NCBI GenBank assembly: GCA_900751035.1 | Contig: CAADSF010000388.1 | Coordinates: forward strand, 1-10,178 | Reading direction: 5' to 3' | Length of the DNA: 10,178 bases | Origin: an uncultured Oscillospiraceae bacterium | GTDB lineage: Bacteria > Bacillota > Clostridia > Oscillospirales > Oscillospiraceae | In this document: in pieces, positions 1 to 5,907 of the stretch | How the letters are laid out: every line of letters begins with the position of its first letter | How positions within the stretch are numbered: the stretch's first letter is position 1 | Program-made: the position numbers and the translations under genes | Notes under the pieces: model-generated | Told to the model about the DNA's origin: nothing | The model's input: only the letters and a program-made list of their open reading frames with translations | Databases searched by the model: none

Positions 1-2601
1 CACCGGGCATATGAGAGCATCCGCGCACAGATCGGCGTCAGCTACGGTGCGCAGCCGGTGTATCTGGATATCCACGAAAAGCAGCACGGCCCGCACGGTC
101 TTGTCGCCGGCACGACCGGCTCCGGCAAGAGCGAGCTCATCCAGACGTTCATTCTTTCCCTGATGCTGAACTATCACCCGGACGAGGTCGCCTTTATCCT
201 GATCGACTACAAGGGCGGCGGCATGGCAAATCTGTTCGGCGGCACGCCGCACGTCGCGGGTGTCATTACGAACATCTCCGACTCCGGAAGCGGCGAAGAA
301 AAAAGCTCCGCTGCCAGCGTCAACCAGACGCAGCGTGCGCTGCTTTCGCTGAAAAGCGAGATCAAGCGGCGGCAGAAGATCTTCAGCGAGTTCGGCGTCA
401 ACCACATCGACCAGTACAGCAAGCTCTACCGGCAGGGCACGGCGGCGGAGCCGCTGCCGCACCTGATCATCATCAGCGATGAATTTGCCGAGCTGAAAAA
501 GGAACAGCCGGAGTTTATCAAGGAGCTGGTCAGTACCGCCCGCGTGGGCCGAAGCCTCGGCATCCACCTCATCCTCGCCACGCAGAAGCCCTCCGGCGTC
601 GTCGACGACGAGATCTGGAGCAACGCACGCTTCAAGCTCTGCCTGAAGGTGCAGGACCGGCAGGACAGCATGGAAATGCTCAAGCGGCCGGAGGCTGCCG
701 ATCTGACGCGCATCGGACGCGGCTATCTGCAGATCGGCAACGACGAGCTGTTCGAGCTGTTCCAGTCCGGCTATTCCGGCGCGGAATACCAGCCGGAGCA
801 GGAGCCGGAGGAGCTGCAGCTGAACCAGATCGAGCTGCTTGCGCTGGACGGCACGCGCACGCACAAGCGCACGCGGCACCCGGCCGGTTCACAGAGCATT
901 TCCCAGCTTGACGCCTGCGTCGCCTATATCTCGGAAACGGCGCGGAGCGCCAGGGTCCATCCGGCCAGAAAGCTCTGGCTGCCGATGCTGCGCAGCGAAA
1001 TCACGCTTGAGCCGCTGCTCGGTCAGCTTCCCGACAAGCCGTATTCCGCCATTCTCGGCAGAATCGACTACCCGGAGCAGCAGGCGCAGCCGCTCTATAC
1101 GCTCAGCTTCCCGCGCTGCGGCAACGTGCTGATCGTCGGCAGCGCAGGCTCCGGCAAGAGCACGCTCGTGCAGACAATCCTCTATACGCTCTGCATCCGG
1201 CAGACGCCGGAGCTTCTGAACTGGTACGCGCTCGACTGCTCGAACCACCGGCTCGACGTTCTGCGCAGCACGCCGCACTGCGGCGGAATCGTGTACCCCG
1301 AAGAGGAGGAAAAGGTCAAGCGCCTGTTCTCGCAGCTTGCGGAGCTCATGCAGGAGCGCAAGCGGACGCTGGCGGACGCCGGCGCTGCAAGCGCGGAGGA
1401 TTACCGCGCATCCGGCAGGGGCGTACTGCCGCTGACGCTGGTTGTGCTTGACAACTACGCCGGCTTCATGGAGAGCTACGAGCGCTTTGCGGAGCCGCTT
1501 CTGAAGCTGCTGCGCGAGGGCATGGCCTGCGGCATTCAGTTTATCGTGACCATGAACGCCCCCACGGATATGCGCAGCCGCTGGAGCCAGAACTTTGCGA
1601 CGACCATTCCGCTGCAGCTGAACGAGCGCGCAGATTATTACAGCTATCTCGGCCTTACGCCGCAGATGATGCCGACCGGCGAGCCCGGAAGCGGCCTGAC
1701 CGTCTTCAACGGCAGCGTCGTGCAGCTCCAGTGCGCCTACGCCGCCGACCCGAAGGCGTGCGGCACGCTTGCGCTGCGTGCCGCGTCCGGCTATCGCGCC
1801 CCGGCGCTGCGGTACATCGACAAGCAGCAGCTGTATGCCGAATTTTTGCAGGAAGACGCCATCCAGGCGCTGCCGGAGGACGCGCTTCCGCTCGGCTGGT
1901 ACACGCGCAGCATCCGCCCGTACAGCCTGCGCCTGCGAGATACGTTCTGCTACTTTATCAGCGACGTGCAGGGTGCGGGCGCACAGGCGGCGGTGGAAAA
2001 CCTGCTGCTGACCATCTCGCAGAAGCAACTCGAATGCCATATCGTCTGCCGCGGCAGCACCGCGCCGTATGACGCGAAGCTCCGGCAGTATTGCAGCTAC
2101 GAGGACGTGCTCTCGCTTATGACCTATCTGCGCGATCTGTTCAAGACACGCGCAGCGGCAAAGCGGGAATACGCCGCGTCTCACACGGAAGCGGAATGCG
2201 AGGCCTATCTGCGCACGGCATTCCCGCCGGTCATCGTCCTGTTTGAGGACTACAACGCCTTCTGTGCCATGAGCTACTCGCCCGGCACGCGCGTTTCCTA
2301 CACAGACGTCTGGGAGACGCTGCTGAAAAACGGCAGGGGCTACGGCGTGACCTTCCTTGCCGTGTGGAATCGGGCGCTGTATCAGCAGAGCTTCCAGAAA
2401 CAGGCCGTCCAGCTGTTTTTGTCGTATCAGACCGGCGTGCATCTGGGCGGAAAGCTGGACGCGCAGCGGGCAATCGAAACCGGTCTGTCCATCACCGAGC
2501 AGGCGCGGGTGCGCCCGCCGGAGACGGGCTTCGCGCTTGAGGGTGCGCGGCTGTCGGAGGTCTATCTGCCGCGTGCCGCCGCGCCTGCGGAGGAGCTGTG
2601 A
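1..2601 (+). CDS. essC: Type VIIb secretion ATPase EssC/YukB, 5'-truncated
   Basis: This is the FtsK/SpoIIIE-type motor ATPase that binds and drives WXG100 substrates through the T7SSb membrane complex. The frame is open from base 1, so the 5' part (in this family FHA domains and two membrane helices) lies outside; the GTG at 58 is internal. ATPase domain 1 has an intact Walker A, GTTGSGKSE (109-135), and a Walker B IIISDEFAEL near 469-498. Domain 2 has Walker A GSAGSGKST (1138-1164) and a Walker-B-like VVLDNYAGF (about 1441-1467). Domain 3 (about 1860-2580) lacks a P-loop lysine: the corresponding segment reads DVQGAGAQAAVENL, with a Walker-B-like VIVLFEDYNAF (about 2230-2262). A degenerate third domain is usual for EssC; in the family the C-terminal domains bind substrate and vary with the effector set. 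It is followed after 6 nt by a LytTR regulator in the same unit. Confidence 0.95.
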   Translation, partial: HRAYESIRAQIGVSYGAQPVYLDIHEKQHGPHGLVAGTTGSGKSELIQTFILSLMLNYHPDEVAFILIDYKGGGMANLFGGTPHVAGVITNISDSGSGEEKSSAASVNQTQRALLSLKSEIKRRQKIFSEFGVNHIDQYSKLYRQGTAAEPLPHLIIISDEFAELKKEQPEFIKELVSTARVGRSLGIHLILATQKPSGVVDDEIWSNARFKLCLKVQDRQDSMEMLKRPEAADLTRIGRGYLQIGNDELFELFQSGYSGAEYQPEQEPEELQLNQIELLALDGTRTHKRTRHPAGSQSISQLDACVAYISETARSARVHPARKLWLPMLRSEITLEPLLGQLPDKPYSAILGRIDYPEQQAQPLYTLSFPRCGNVLIVGSAGSGKSTLVQTILYTLCIRQTPELLNWYALDCSNHRLDVLRSTPHCGGIVYPEEEEKVKRLFSQLAELMQERKRTLADAGAASAEDYRASGRGVLPLTLVVLDNYAGFMESYERFAEPLLKLLREGMACGIQFIVTMNAPTDMRSRWSQNFATTIPLQLNERADYYSYLGLTPQMMPTGEPGSGLTVFNGSVVQLQCAYAADPKACGTLALRAASGYRAPALRYIDKQQLYAEFLQEDAIQALPEDALPLGWYTRSIRPYSLRLRDTFCYFISDVQGAGAQAAVENLLLTISQKQLECHIVCRGSTAPYDAKLRQYCSYEDVLSLMTYLRDLFKTRAAAKREYAASHTEAECEAYLRTAFPPVIVLFEDYNAFCAMSYSPGTRVSYTDVWETLLKNGRGYGVTFLAVWNRALYQQSFQKQAVQLFLSYQTGVHLGGKLDAQRAIETGLSITEQARVRPPETGFALEGARLSEVYLPRAAAPAEEL

Positions 2602-2607
2602 TTCTAA

Positions 2608-3297
2608 ATGTATGATACGTATATTATTGACGACCGGCAGGCCGACCGGAAGCACCTGCGGGACCTTCTGGTGCAGTACCAGATTCAGAACGGCGTCGAG
2701 GCACGGATCACCGGCTGCACATTTTCAGAGCCGCTGACGCCGCAGACCGTGACGGTCATGTATCTGCTCGACGCCGCCGATGGCCGCGTGCAGCCGGTCA
2801 TCGCGCAGGTACGCGCCGGGCAGACGCAGCACCATATCGTGCTGACCGCGCCGACCTTCCAGCAGCTCATTCAGGCCGTGACCGCCGAAACGCTGCCGAC
2901 CGGGCTGCTTTTGAAGCCGGTCGGCGCGGAGGAGCTGTTCCGGCTGCTGCACGCGGTTGAGCAGCCGTCCGTCTCGCAGACGCAGGCGACCTACGTCTGG
3001 ACGGTCAAGGCCCGGCGCTATTCCATCGCGCAGGACGCGATTTTGTATTTTGAAAGCCGCAGCAAAAAGACGTTTCTGGTCACGGCGGCGCAGGAATATG
3101 AGCTTTCCGCGTCGCTGGACGCGCTTGAGGAGCAGCTTGGCAGCCGTTTTGTCCGCACGCACCGCAGCTATCTGGTCAACCAGCGCCATATTCTGTCCTA
3201 TGACGCGGGCACGATGACCGTGACGCTGGACGATGAAAGCGTCGTTTATCTTTCCCGCGCAGGAAAAGCAAGACTGAAGGAGGCATTGGCATGGTGA
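2608..3297 (+). CDS. Response regulator, receiver plus LytTR DNA-binding domain
   Basis: A 229-residue cytoplasmic transcription factor. The divergent N-terminal receiver (about 1-120) keeps residues expected for phosphorelay: an acidic pair D8/D9 in YIIDD, a candidate phospho-acceptor D55 in YLLDAADG, T80 in IVLTAPT and K103 in LLLKPV. The C-terminal LytTR domain (about 128-229) has the family pattern of an early basic strand, FESRSKKTFL, and the diagnostic FVRTHRSYLVN near residues 182-192. LytTR proteins bind pairs of 9-bp direct repeats, and such a pair occurs at 4033-4065, just upstream of the WXG100 genes. The ATG at 2608 is preceded by GGAG in the end of essC, about 12 nt upstream, so translation may be coupled. 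No sensor kinase is in the window. The family call is firm; that this locus is its target is inferred. Confidence 0.9.
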   Translation: MYDTYIIDDRQADRKHLRDLLVQYQIQNGVEARITGCTFSEPLTPQTVTVMYLLDAADGRVQPVIAQVRAGQTQHHIVLTAPTFQQLIQAVTAETLPTGLLLKPVGAEELFRLLHAVEQPSVSQTQATYVWTVKARRYSIAQDAILYFESRSKKTFLVTAAQEYELSASLDALEEQLGSRFVRTHRSYLVNQRHILSYDAGTMTVTLDDESVVYLSRAGKARLKEALAW

Positions 3298-3755
3298 CCG
3301 GCTACCGCTTTACAGAGGACGAGTTCGTCTTTCTGGCATATTTCTATCAATGCACAACGGTTCCGGCGTGGTTCCTCTGCGAGCCGGAGCAGCTCGACCC
3401 GGAAAAGGCGCTGCGGACGCTGGAGCGCAAGGGGATGCTGCTGAAAAACGGAGAAAAGGACACGCCGCATCCGGTGATCGAATACCTGTTTTCGCAGCTT
3501 GCGCAGGCACGCGCCTTCTTCGGCGGGACGGACCGGATCTTCTGCTATTTCTGCCCGCAGCTGACGCTGGCTGCGGAGCAGAGCGGCGCAGGCGTGCGCC
3601 TGCTGCCGTTCCAGACAGCGCAGGACTGCTTCGCCTATCTGCGTGAAAGCGGCTATGAACGCGAGGCGCTTCAGCCCTCCACCCGGCAGGAGGACGGCAG
3701 CATTCAGGACGAAACGGAAAAAACGCTTTGGAAGCAGTGGGAGGAAGGCACATGA
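3291..3755 (+). CDS. Unrecognised T7SS-locus protein with EspG-like N-terminal pattern
   Basis: I do not recognise this 154-residue protein with confidence. It starts 7 nt inside the end of the LytTR gene, with AAGGAGG about 10 nt upstream of the ATG, and its stop overlaps the esaB start by 4 nt, so it is certainly part of this unit. No signal peptide or membrane helix is visible. Residues 7-78 look like a winged-helix-type alpha/beta unit: FTEDEFVFLAYF, then VPAWFL, a helix ending in LERKGML, and a long helix VIEYLFSQLAQARAFF. That order (E-F/L-x2-L, P-x2-L, L-x2-RG/KG-L, long helix) resembles the N-terminal part of mycobacterial EspG chaperones, but it is a by-eye comparison. The middle (80-120) has several Cys and aromatic residues; the last 30 are acidic and probably flexible. 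A role as substrate chaperone or assembly factor is inferred from position. Confidence 0.8.
   Translation: MVTGYRFTEDEFVFLAYFYQCTTVPAWFLCEPEQLDPEKALRTLERKGMLLKNGEKDTPHPVIEYLFSQLAQARAFFGGTDRIFCYFCPQLTLAAEQSGAGVRLLPFQTAQDCFAYLRESGYEREALQPSTRQEDGSIQDETEKTLWKQWEEGT
3739..3748 (+). promoter_or_regulatory. Shine-Dalgarno fixing the EsaB start
   Basis: The GGGAGGAAGG run lies about 7 nt before the ATG at 3752. This supports the ATG over the upstream in-frame TTG at 3728, which would add eight residues not expected in a YukD domain. The ATG also forms a 4-nt ATGA overlap with the preceding stop. Confidence 0.75.
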
Positions 3756-4009
3756 ACAGCGAGAAAATTCTGATTGAAATCAATGTCGCCGGTGTGAACC
3801 GGTCGTTTGACTGCATCGTACCGCGGACGCTGCCGGCAAGACTGCTCTGCCGCGGCTTTCTGGAGCTGGTCGAGCAGAGCATGGGCATCCCGTTCGGCGC
3901 TTACCGGCAGGCGCTTCTGATGTCGGAGCGCACAGGCCGCATTCTTTCGCCGGAGCAGACGCTCGACGACGCCGATATCGACAGCGGCGACACGCTTTAT
4001 CTGGTCTGA
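3752..4009 (+). CDS. esaB: EsaB/YukD ubiquitin-like T7SSb protein
   Basis: An 85-residue cytoplasmic beta-grasp (ubiquitin-like) protein. Visible family features are the opening strand KILIEINVAG, a central helix LCRGFLELVEQS, a strand with a small loop (LLMSERTGRILSPEQTL) and the closing DADIDSGDTLYLV, which is the D-x-G-D-x-L-x-L/I ending typical of ubiquitin-like folds of the YukD family. YukD/EsaB proteins are conserved cytoplasmic components of T7SSb needed for secretion or its regulation; no conjugation function is established and no C-terminal diglycine is present here. It is the last gene before the regulatory gap at 4010-4150, and its start is coupled to the preceding gene by an ATGA overlap. 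Family membership is clear; the exact role is taken from the family. Confidence 0.9.
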   Translation: MNSEKILIEINVAGVNRSFDCIVPRTLPARLLCRGFLELVEQSMGIPFGAYRQALLMSERTGRILSPEQTLDDADIDSGDTLYLV

Positions 4010-4032
4010 GATGCGGTTTTCAGGCAGAAATT

Positions 4033-4065
4033 TACCGTTCATCGCGCCAAGTGTACCATTCGTCG
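4033..4065 (+). promoter_or_regulatory. Putative LytTR operator: two 9-bp direct repeats, 21-bp period
   Basis: ACCGTTCAT (4034-4042) matches the LytTR consensus [TA][AC][CA]GTTN[AG][TG] at every position, and ACCATTCGT (4055-4063) matches at all but one. They are separated by exactly 12 bp, the known spacing that puts both half-sites on the same helix face. Extended by flanks, the two 12-mers starting TACC at 4033 and 4054 are identical at 10 of 12 positions, with two G/A transitions. The pair lies upstream of the first WXG100 gene, and a LytTR regulator is encoded at 2608-3297. Binding by that protein is inferred. Confidence 0.65.
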
Positions 4066-4090
4066 TCATTTCATCCCAACCCCGCTCCGC

Positions 4091-4106
4091 TGTGCTAGAC
4101 TACAAT
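4091..4106 (+). promoter_or_regulatory. Candidate promoter -10 region of the WXG100 operon
   Basis: TACAAT at 4101-4106 is one base from the TATAAT consensus; an overlapping alternative is the extended form TG-n-TAGACT at 4093-4101. No acceptable -35 is found 16-18 bp upstream (the position holds AACCCC), which would fit a promoter that depends on an activator. The proximal LytTR repeat ends 37 bp upstream. Transcription would start near 4112-4114, leaving a leader of about 38 nt with the RBS AGAGGTGAG before the ATG at 4151. The element was read by eye. Confidence 0.4.
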
Positions 4107-4150
4107 CACAGCAAGGGAACAGACAAAAACGAAAACGAAGAGGTGAGAAA

Positions 4151-4456
4151 ATGGCAGAGATTGCATGGAACACCGACGAGCTTGAAACGCTCGCACAAAA
4201 CCTCAGCAGCTGCCTGAACACGCTGCAGACACAGCAGCAGAGACTGATCAAGCTCGGCCGGGAGACGCAGGACGGCTGGAAAAGCGACGCAGGCAATCTG
4301 TACGCGGAACGGTTGAACGATGATATTCAGGAGCTGACCCAAACGATTGAGGCGCTTTCAACCGCGATCACAAGGCTCCGGGACGTAAAGGGAATTTATC
4401 AGGACGGAGAAACGCAGATGCACAACATCGTGAGCAGAGCGCTCGCCGAAATGTGA
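4151..4456 (+). CDS. WXG100-family protein 1 (variant motif)
   Basis: A 101-residue, all-helical small protein with no signal peptide, of the size and layout of WXG100/ESAT-6 proteins: a helix, a central turn, and a second helix. The turn at residues 42-48 reads GWKSDAG, so W43 is kept but the strict W-x-G is replaced by a W-x3-A-G form. A YxxxE element (YQDGE, 83-87) follows the second helix, comparable to the Y-x3-D/E export signal of mycobacterial ESX substrates. The RBS AGAGGTGAG ends about 5 nt before the ATG. As first gene after the putative LytTR operator it probably heads the substrate operon. WXG100 proteins are exported as helical-hairpin dimers and also serve as partners for larger effectors. 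Its partner among the neighbours cannot be told from sequence. Confidence 0.85.
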   Translation: MAEIAWNTDELETLAQNLSSCLNTLQTQQQRLIKLGRETQDGWKSDAGNLYAERLNDDIQELTQTIEALSTAITRLRDVKGIYQDGETQMHNIVSRALAEM

Positions 4457-4475
4457 CGAACCGAGGTGAACAGAC

Positions 4476-4784
4476 ATGAAATTGGAATTGGAGCTTGCGG
4501 CTCTCGCTGAGGTCCACGCGGGAATGGTCGACTGTATGAACGCACTGGAAACGCTGAAGCCGTCTCTGGAATCCAGCGCCAGGTCCGTCACGGTATGGAC
4601 CGGCAAGGGAAAGGACGCGTTCTTCCGGATGAACGAACAGCTGAAGAAACGCACAGAGATCTGCGGTGATCGGGTGCGCGGCACAGTCATCGCATTGACA
4701 AACTCCCTGAACAAATACTCCGAGCTGGAGTACAGCACATACGAAAGCAACAGAGCACTGGATGCAGGCAATATTTTTAATTAG
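4476..4784 (+). CDS. WXG100-family protein 2
   Basis: A 102-residue helical hairpin protein with a canonical W-x-G turn, VWTGKGKDAF, at residues 40-49 (W41, G43). A YxxxE element, YSELE, is at 81-85, and the C-terminal tail ends LDAGNIFN. The tail shares an arrangement with WXG100 protein 5 of this window: KY-x-ELE, nine residues, then LD-x2-NIF. It begins 19 nt after protein 1, with GAGGTGA at 4463-4469 as RBS. The last codons are AT-rich and the stop TAG lies next to the strong RBS of the following gene, so translation of 2 and 3 may be coupled. By the T7SSb model a long tail of this kind would mark the partner whose C-terminus is recognised by the ATPase; that assignment is inferred. Confidence 0.9.
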   Translation: MKLELELAALAEVHAGMVDCMNALETLKPSLESSARSVTVWTGKGKDAFFRMNEQLKKRTEICGDRVRGTVIALTNSLNKYSELEYSTYESNRALDAGNIFN

Positions 4785-4794
4785 GAGGTAGGAG

Positions 4795-5091
4795 ATGTCC
4801 AGCAAGGTTTTCGTTTCCCCGCCAGTGCTGCGGCGAACCGCAAACAGACTTGAAACCGCACGGACACAGCTGCAGCAGCTGCTTACCGCGCTGGAGCGTG
4901 TGAGAAGCGATCTGCCCAGCTACTGGTCCGGCCCTGATACAAGCACGTATCTCGCAAGCATCGAGGAAGCATACAAAAAAGCAAAAAGCAATCTATACAA
5001 CATTGAAGCCATTCAGAAATCCTTACGGAGCGTCGCGTACCAGACAGAGCGTACCGAGCGCGAGGTTCAGCAGCTCTTCCATAAATCCTGA
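4795..5091 (+). CDS. WXG100-family protein 3
   Basis: A 98-residue helical hairpin protein. The turn is SYWSGPDTSTY at residues 42-52 (W44, G46), a canonical W-x-G. Unlike the other four WXG100 proteins here, it has no YxxxE at the end of the second helix: the equivalent place reads YQTER within AYQTERTEREVQQLF (81-95), and the C-terminus is short (FHKS). Its tail resembles the CYEQTEQSVTQML stretch of the 189-residue protein at 5908-6477. The start follows the previous stop by 10 nt, with AGGAGGT (4783-4789) overlapping the TAG stop. The lack of a tail signal suggests a partner that depends on a tailed WXG100 such as protein 2 for export; this is an inference from the way EsxA/EsxB pairs work. 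Confidence 0.88.
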   Translation: MSSKVFVSPPVLRRTANRLETARTQLQQLLTALERVRSDLPSYWSGPDTSTYLASIEEAYKKAKSNLYNIEAIQKSLRSVAYQTERTEREVQQLFHKS

Positions 5092-5126
5092 GCGATATGC
5101 TCAACAACAATAAAAACATAATAATT

Positions 5127-5133
5127 AAAGGAG
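5127..5133 (+). promoter_or_regulatory. Shine-Dalgarno fixing the start of WXG100 protein 4
   Basis: AAAGGAG lies 8 nt before the ATG at 5142 in an AT-rich, unstructured leader (5101-5141). It rules in the ATG at 5142 rather than the in-frame ATG at 5097, which would begin only 6 nt after the previous stop with no RBS and would add a 15-residue Asn/Ile/Lys-rich extension not seen in WXG100 proteins. Confidence 0.75.
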
Positions 5134-5141
5134 AACAAAAA

Positions 5142-5432
5142 ATGGAAATCAGAATCAATACCGAGAATATGCGCACCACCGCATCCGTTTTTCAGGAGAA
5201 GATCAACGAGTGGAACGGCCTCGCTAATCAGCTTTGGGCGCTGATGGGTGAGCTGGACGAAATGTGGGACGGCGAAGCAAACGACGCGTTCAACGCGCTG
5301 GTGTCTGAGGACAAGCCGAAATTCGAGCGTCTGGCACAGATGATGGAAACCTACAAGACCGCCATCGAAACCGCAGCCTCCAAATATGACAGCGGCGAAT
5401 CGGAGGTCAAGACCATCGTAACCTCCCGTTAA
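5142..5432 (+). CDS. WXG100-family protein 4 (EsxA-like)
   Basis: A 96-residue helical protein with the classic arrangement: an N-terminal strand-like MEIRINTENM, helix 1, the turn EMWDGEANDAF (40-50; W42, G44), helix 2 and a short tail with YxxxE (YDSGE, 82-86). Of the five, it is the closest to the general Firmicutes EsxA/YukE pattern. The codon context differs from the upstream genes: a 50-nt AT-rich spacer (5092-5141) with a strong RBS and almost no secondary structure precedes it, which would favour high expression. I found no convincing -35/-10 pair in that spacer. It is probably exported, as a homodimer or with protein 5. Family assignment is firm; the partner is not determined. Confidence 0.92.
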   Translation: MEIRINTENMRTTASVFQEKINEWNGLANQLWALMGELDEMWDGEANDAFNALVSEDKPKFERLAQMMETYKTAIETAASKYDSGESEVKTIVTSR

Positions 5433-5526
5433 CGCCCCGCGCCGGACAGAGCGGCAGCACACAGTTTCATCCCCGAAAATTCAACTACAAATCAGATTTT
5501 TAATAATAAGAAAGGAAACAGGTATT
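5433..5526 (+). other. AT-rich spacer between WXG100 genes 4 and 5
   Basis: A 94-nt non-coding spacer. The first part is GC-rich with only a 4-bp GCCG/CGGC stem, too weak for a terminator. The second part (5475-5520) is AT-rich, with TTTAAT at 5499-5504 resembling a -10 but no -35 at proper distance, and AAAGGAAA as RBS for the next gene. It probably serves as an open, efficient translation leader. Confidence 0.45.
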
Positions 5527-5844
5527 ATGGCTAACATTTTGAAAGTTACTCCGCAGGAGGTCACGGAAAAGGCAAAGACGATCACTGCCGTTAAGGACAA
5601 CATGGATACGCTTCTGACCGAGCTCAACAGCCGCATCAAGGCCATGACCTCAGAGGACTGGATCGGCAGCGCAGGCGCCGCATATGAAAATCAGTTCGTT
5701 CTGCTGTACAATCAGGTCATCCGCGCGATGGAAACAGTCCAGACACACGCGAACAACCTCGCCGAAGCCGCCGCCAAGTATGCGGAGCTCGAAAACGACC
5801 AGGCCTCTACGGCAAGCAATCTGGATTCGACCAATATTTTCTGA
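5527..5844 (+). CDS. WXG100-family protein 5 (EsxB-like tail)
   Basis: A 105-residue helical hairpin protein. The turn is EDWIGSAGAAYENQF at 43-57 (W45, G47, followed by A-G), a full W-x-G form. The second helix ends in YAELE (YxxxE, 85-89), and a further 16-residue tail closes with LDSTNIF. The same tail pattern (KY-x-ELE, nine residues, LD-x2-NIF) occurs in protein 2. A tail beyond the helical hairpin is the feature by which EsxB-type partners are recognised by the secretion ATPase, so I infer an EsxB-like role. The RBS AAAGGA is about 10 nt before the ATG. A very stable hairpin (5860-5892) follows the stop, separating the five small substrates from the effector genes. Confidence 0.9.
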   Translation: MANILKVTPQEVTEKAKTITAVKDNMDTLLTELNSRIKAMTSEDWIGSAGAAYENQFVLLYNQVIRAMETVQTHANNLAEAAAKYAELENDQASTASNLDSTNIF

Positions 5845-5859
5845 GCATTCAGGCCATAA

Positions 5860-5892
5860 GGCGGGAACCCGCAGCGGCTGCGGGCTCCCGCC
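5860..5892 (+). terminator. Strong intercistronic hairpin (attenuator or 3'-end stabiliser)
   Basis: GGCGGGAACCCGCAG pairs with CTGCGGGCTCCCGCC across a CGG loop: 15 positions, 14 paired and one A/C mismatch, 12 of the pairs G-C. It sits 15 nt after the stop of WXG100 protein 5. No U-tract follows; instead the RBS GGAGAGGA (5893-5900) of the next gene abuts its base. It is therefore not a classical intrinsic terminator. It may protect the 3' end of the abundant WXG100 message, cause partial termination, or modulate translation of the next gene. Confidence 0.7.
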
Positions 5893-5907
5893 GGAGAGGA
5901 TACGACT

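Noticed and set aside
1860..2580. Loss of the P-loop in the third EssC domain as a sign of gene decay
   Set aside because: A degenerate third ATPase domain is normal in EssC/YukB proteins, and the frame is intact to its stop.
889..2655. 588-codon open frame on the minus strand across essC
   Set aside because: It lies wholly opposite conserved EssC ATPase domains; the translation is Arg/Leu/Ala-rich without any recognisable domain, as expected of antisense frames in GC-rich genes.
4010..4032. Terminator after esaB
   Set aside because: No stem followed by a U-tract is visible, so read-through from the left block into the WXG100 genes is possible.
4011..4217. Small open frame spanning the regulatory gap
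   Set aside because: It overlaps the LytTR repeats and runs into WXG100 protein 1 in another frame, with no RBS and no family resemblance.
5097..5141. Upstream ATG giving a 15-residue extension to WXG100 protein 4
   Set aside because: No RBS precedes it, the extension is Asn/Ile/Lys-rich, and a strong RBS directly serves the ATG at 5142.
5461..5469. Single LytTR-like half-site ACAGTTTCA before WXG100 gene 5
   Set aside because: It matches only 7 of 9 positions and has no second repeat at 21 bp on either side.
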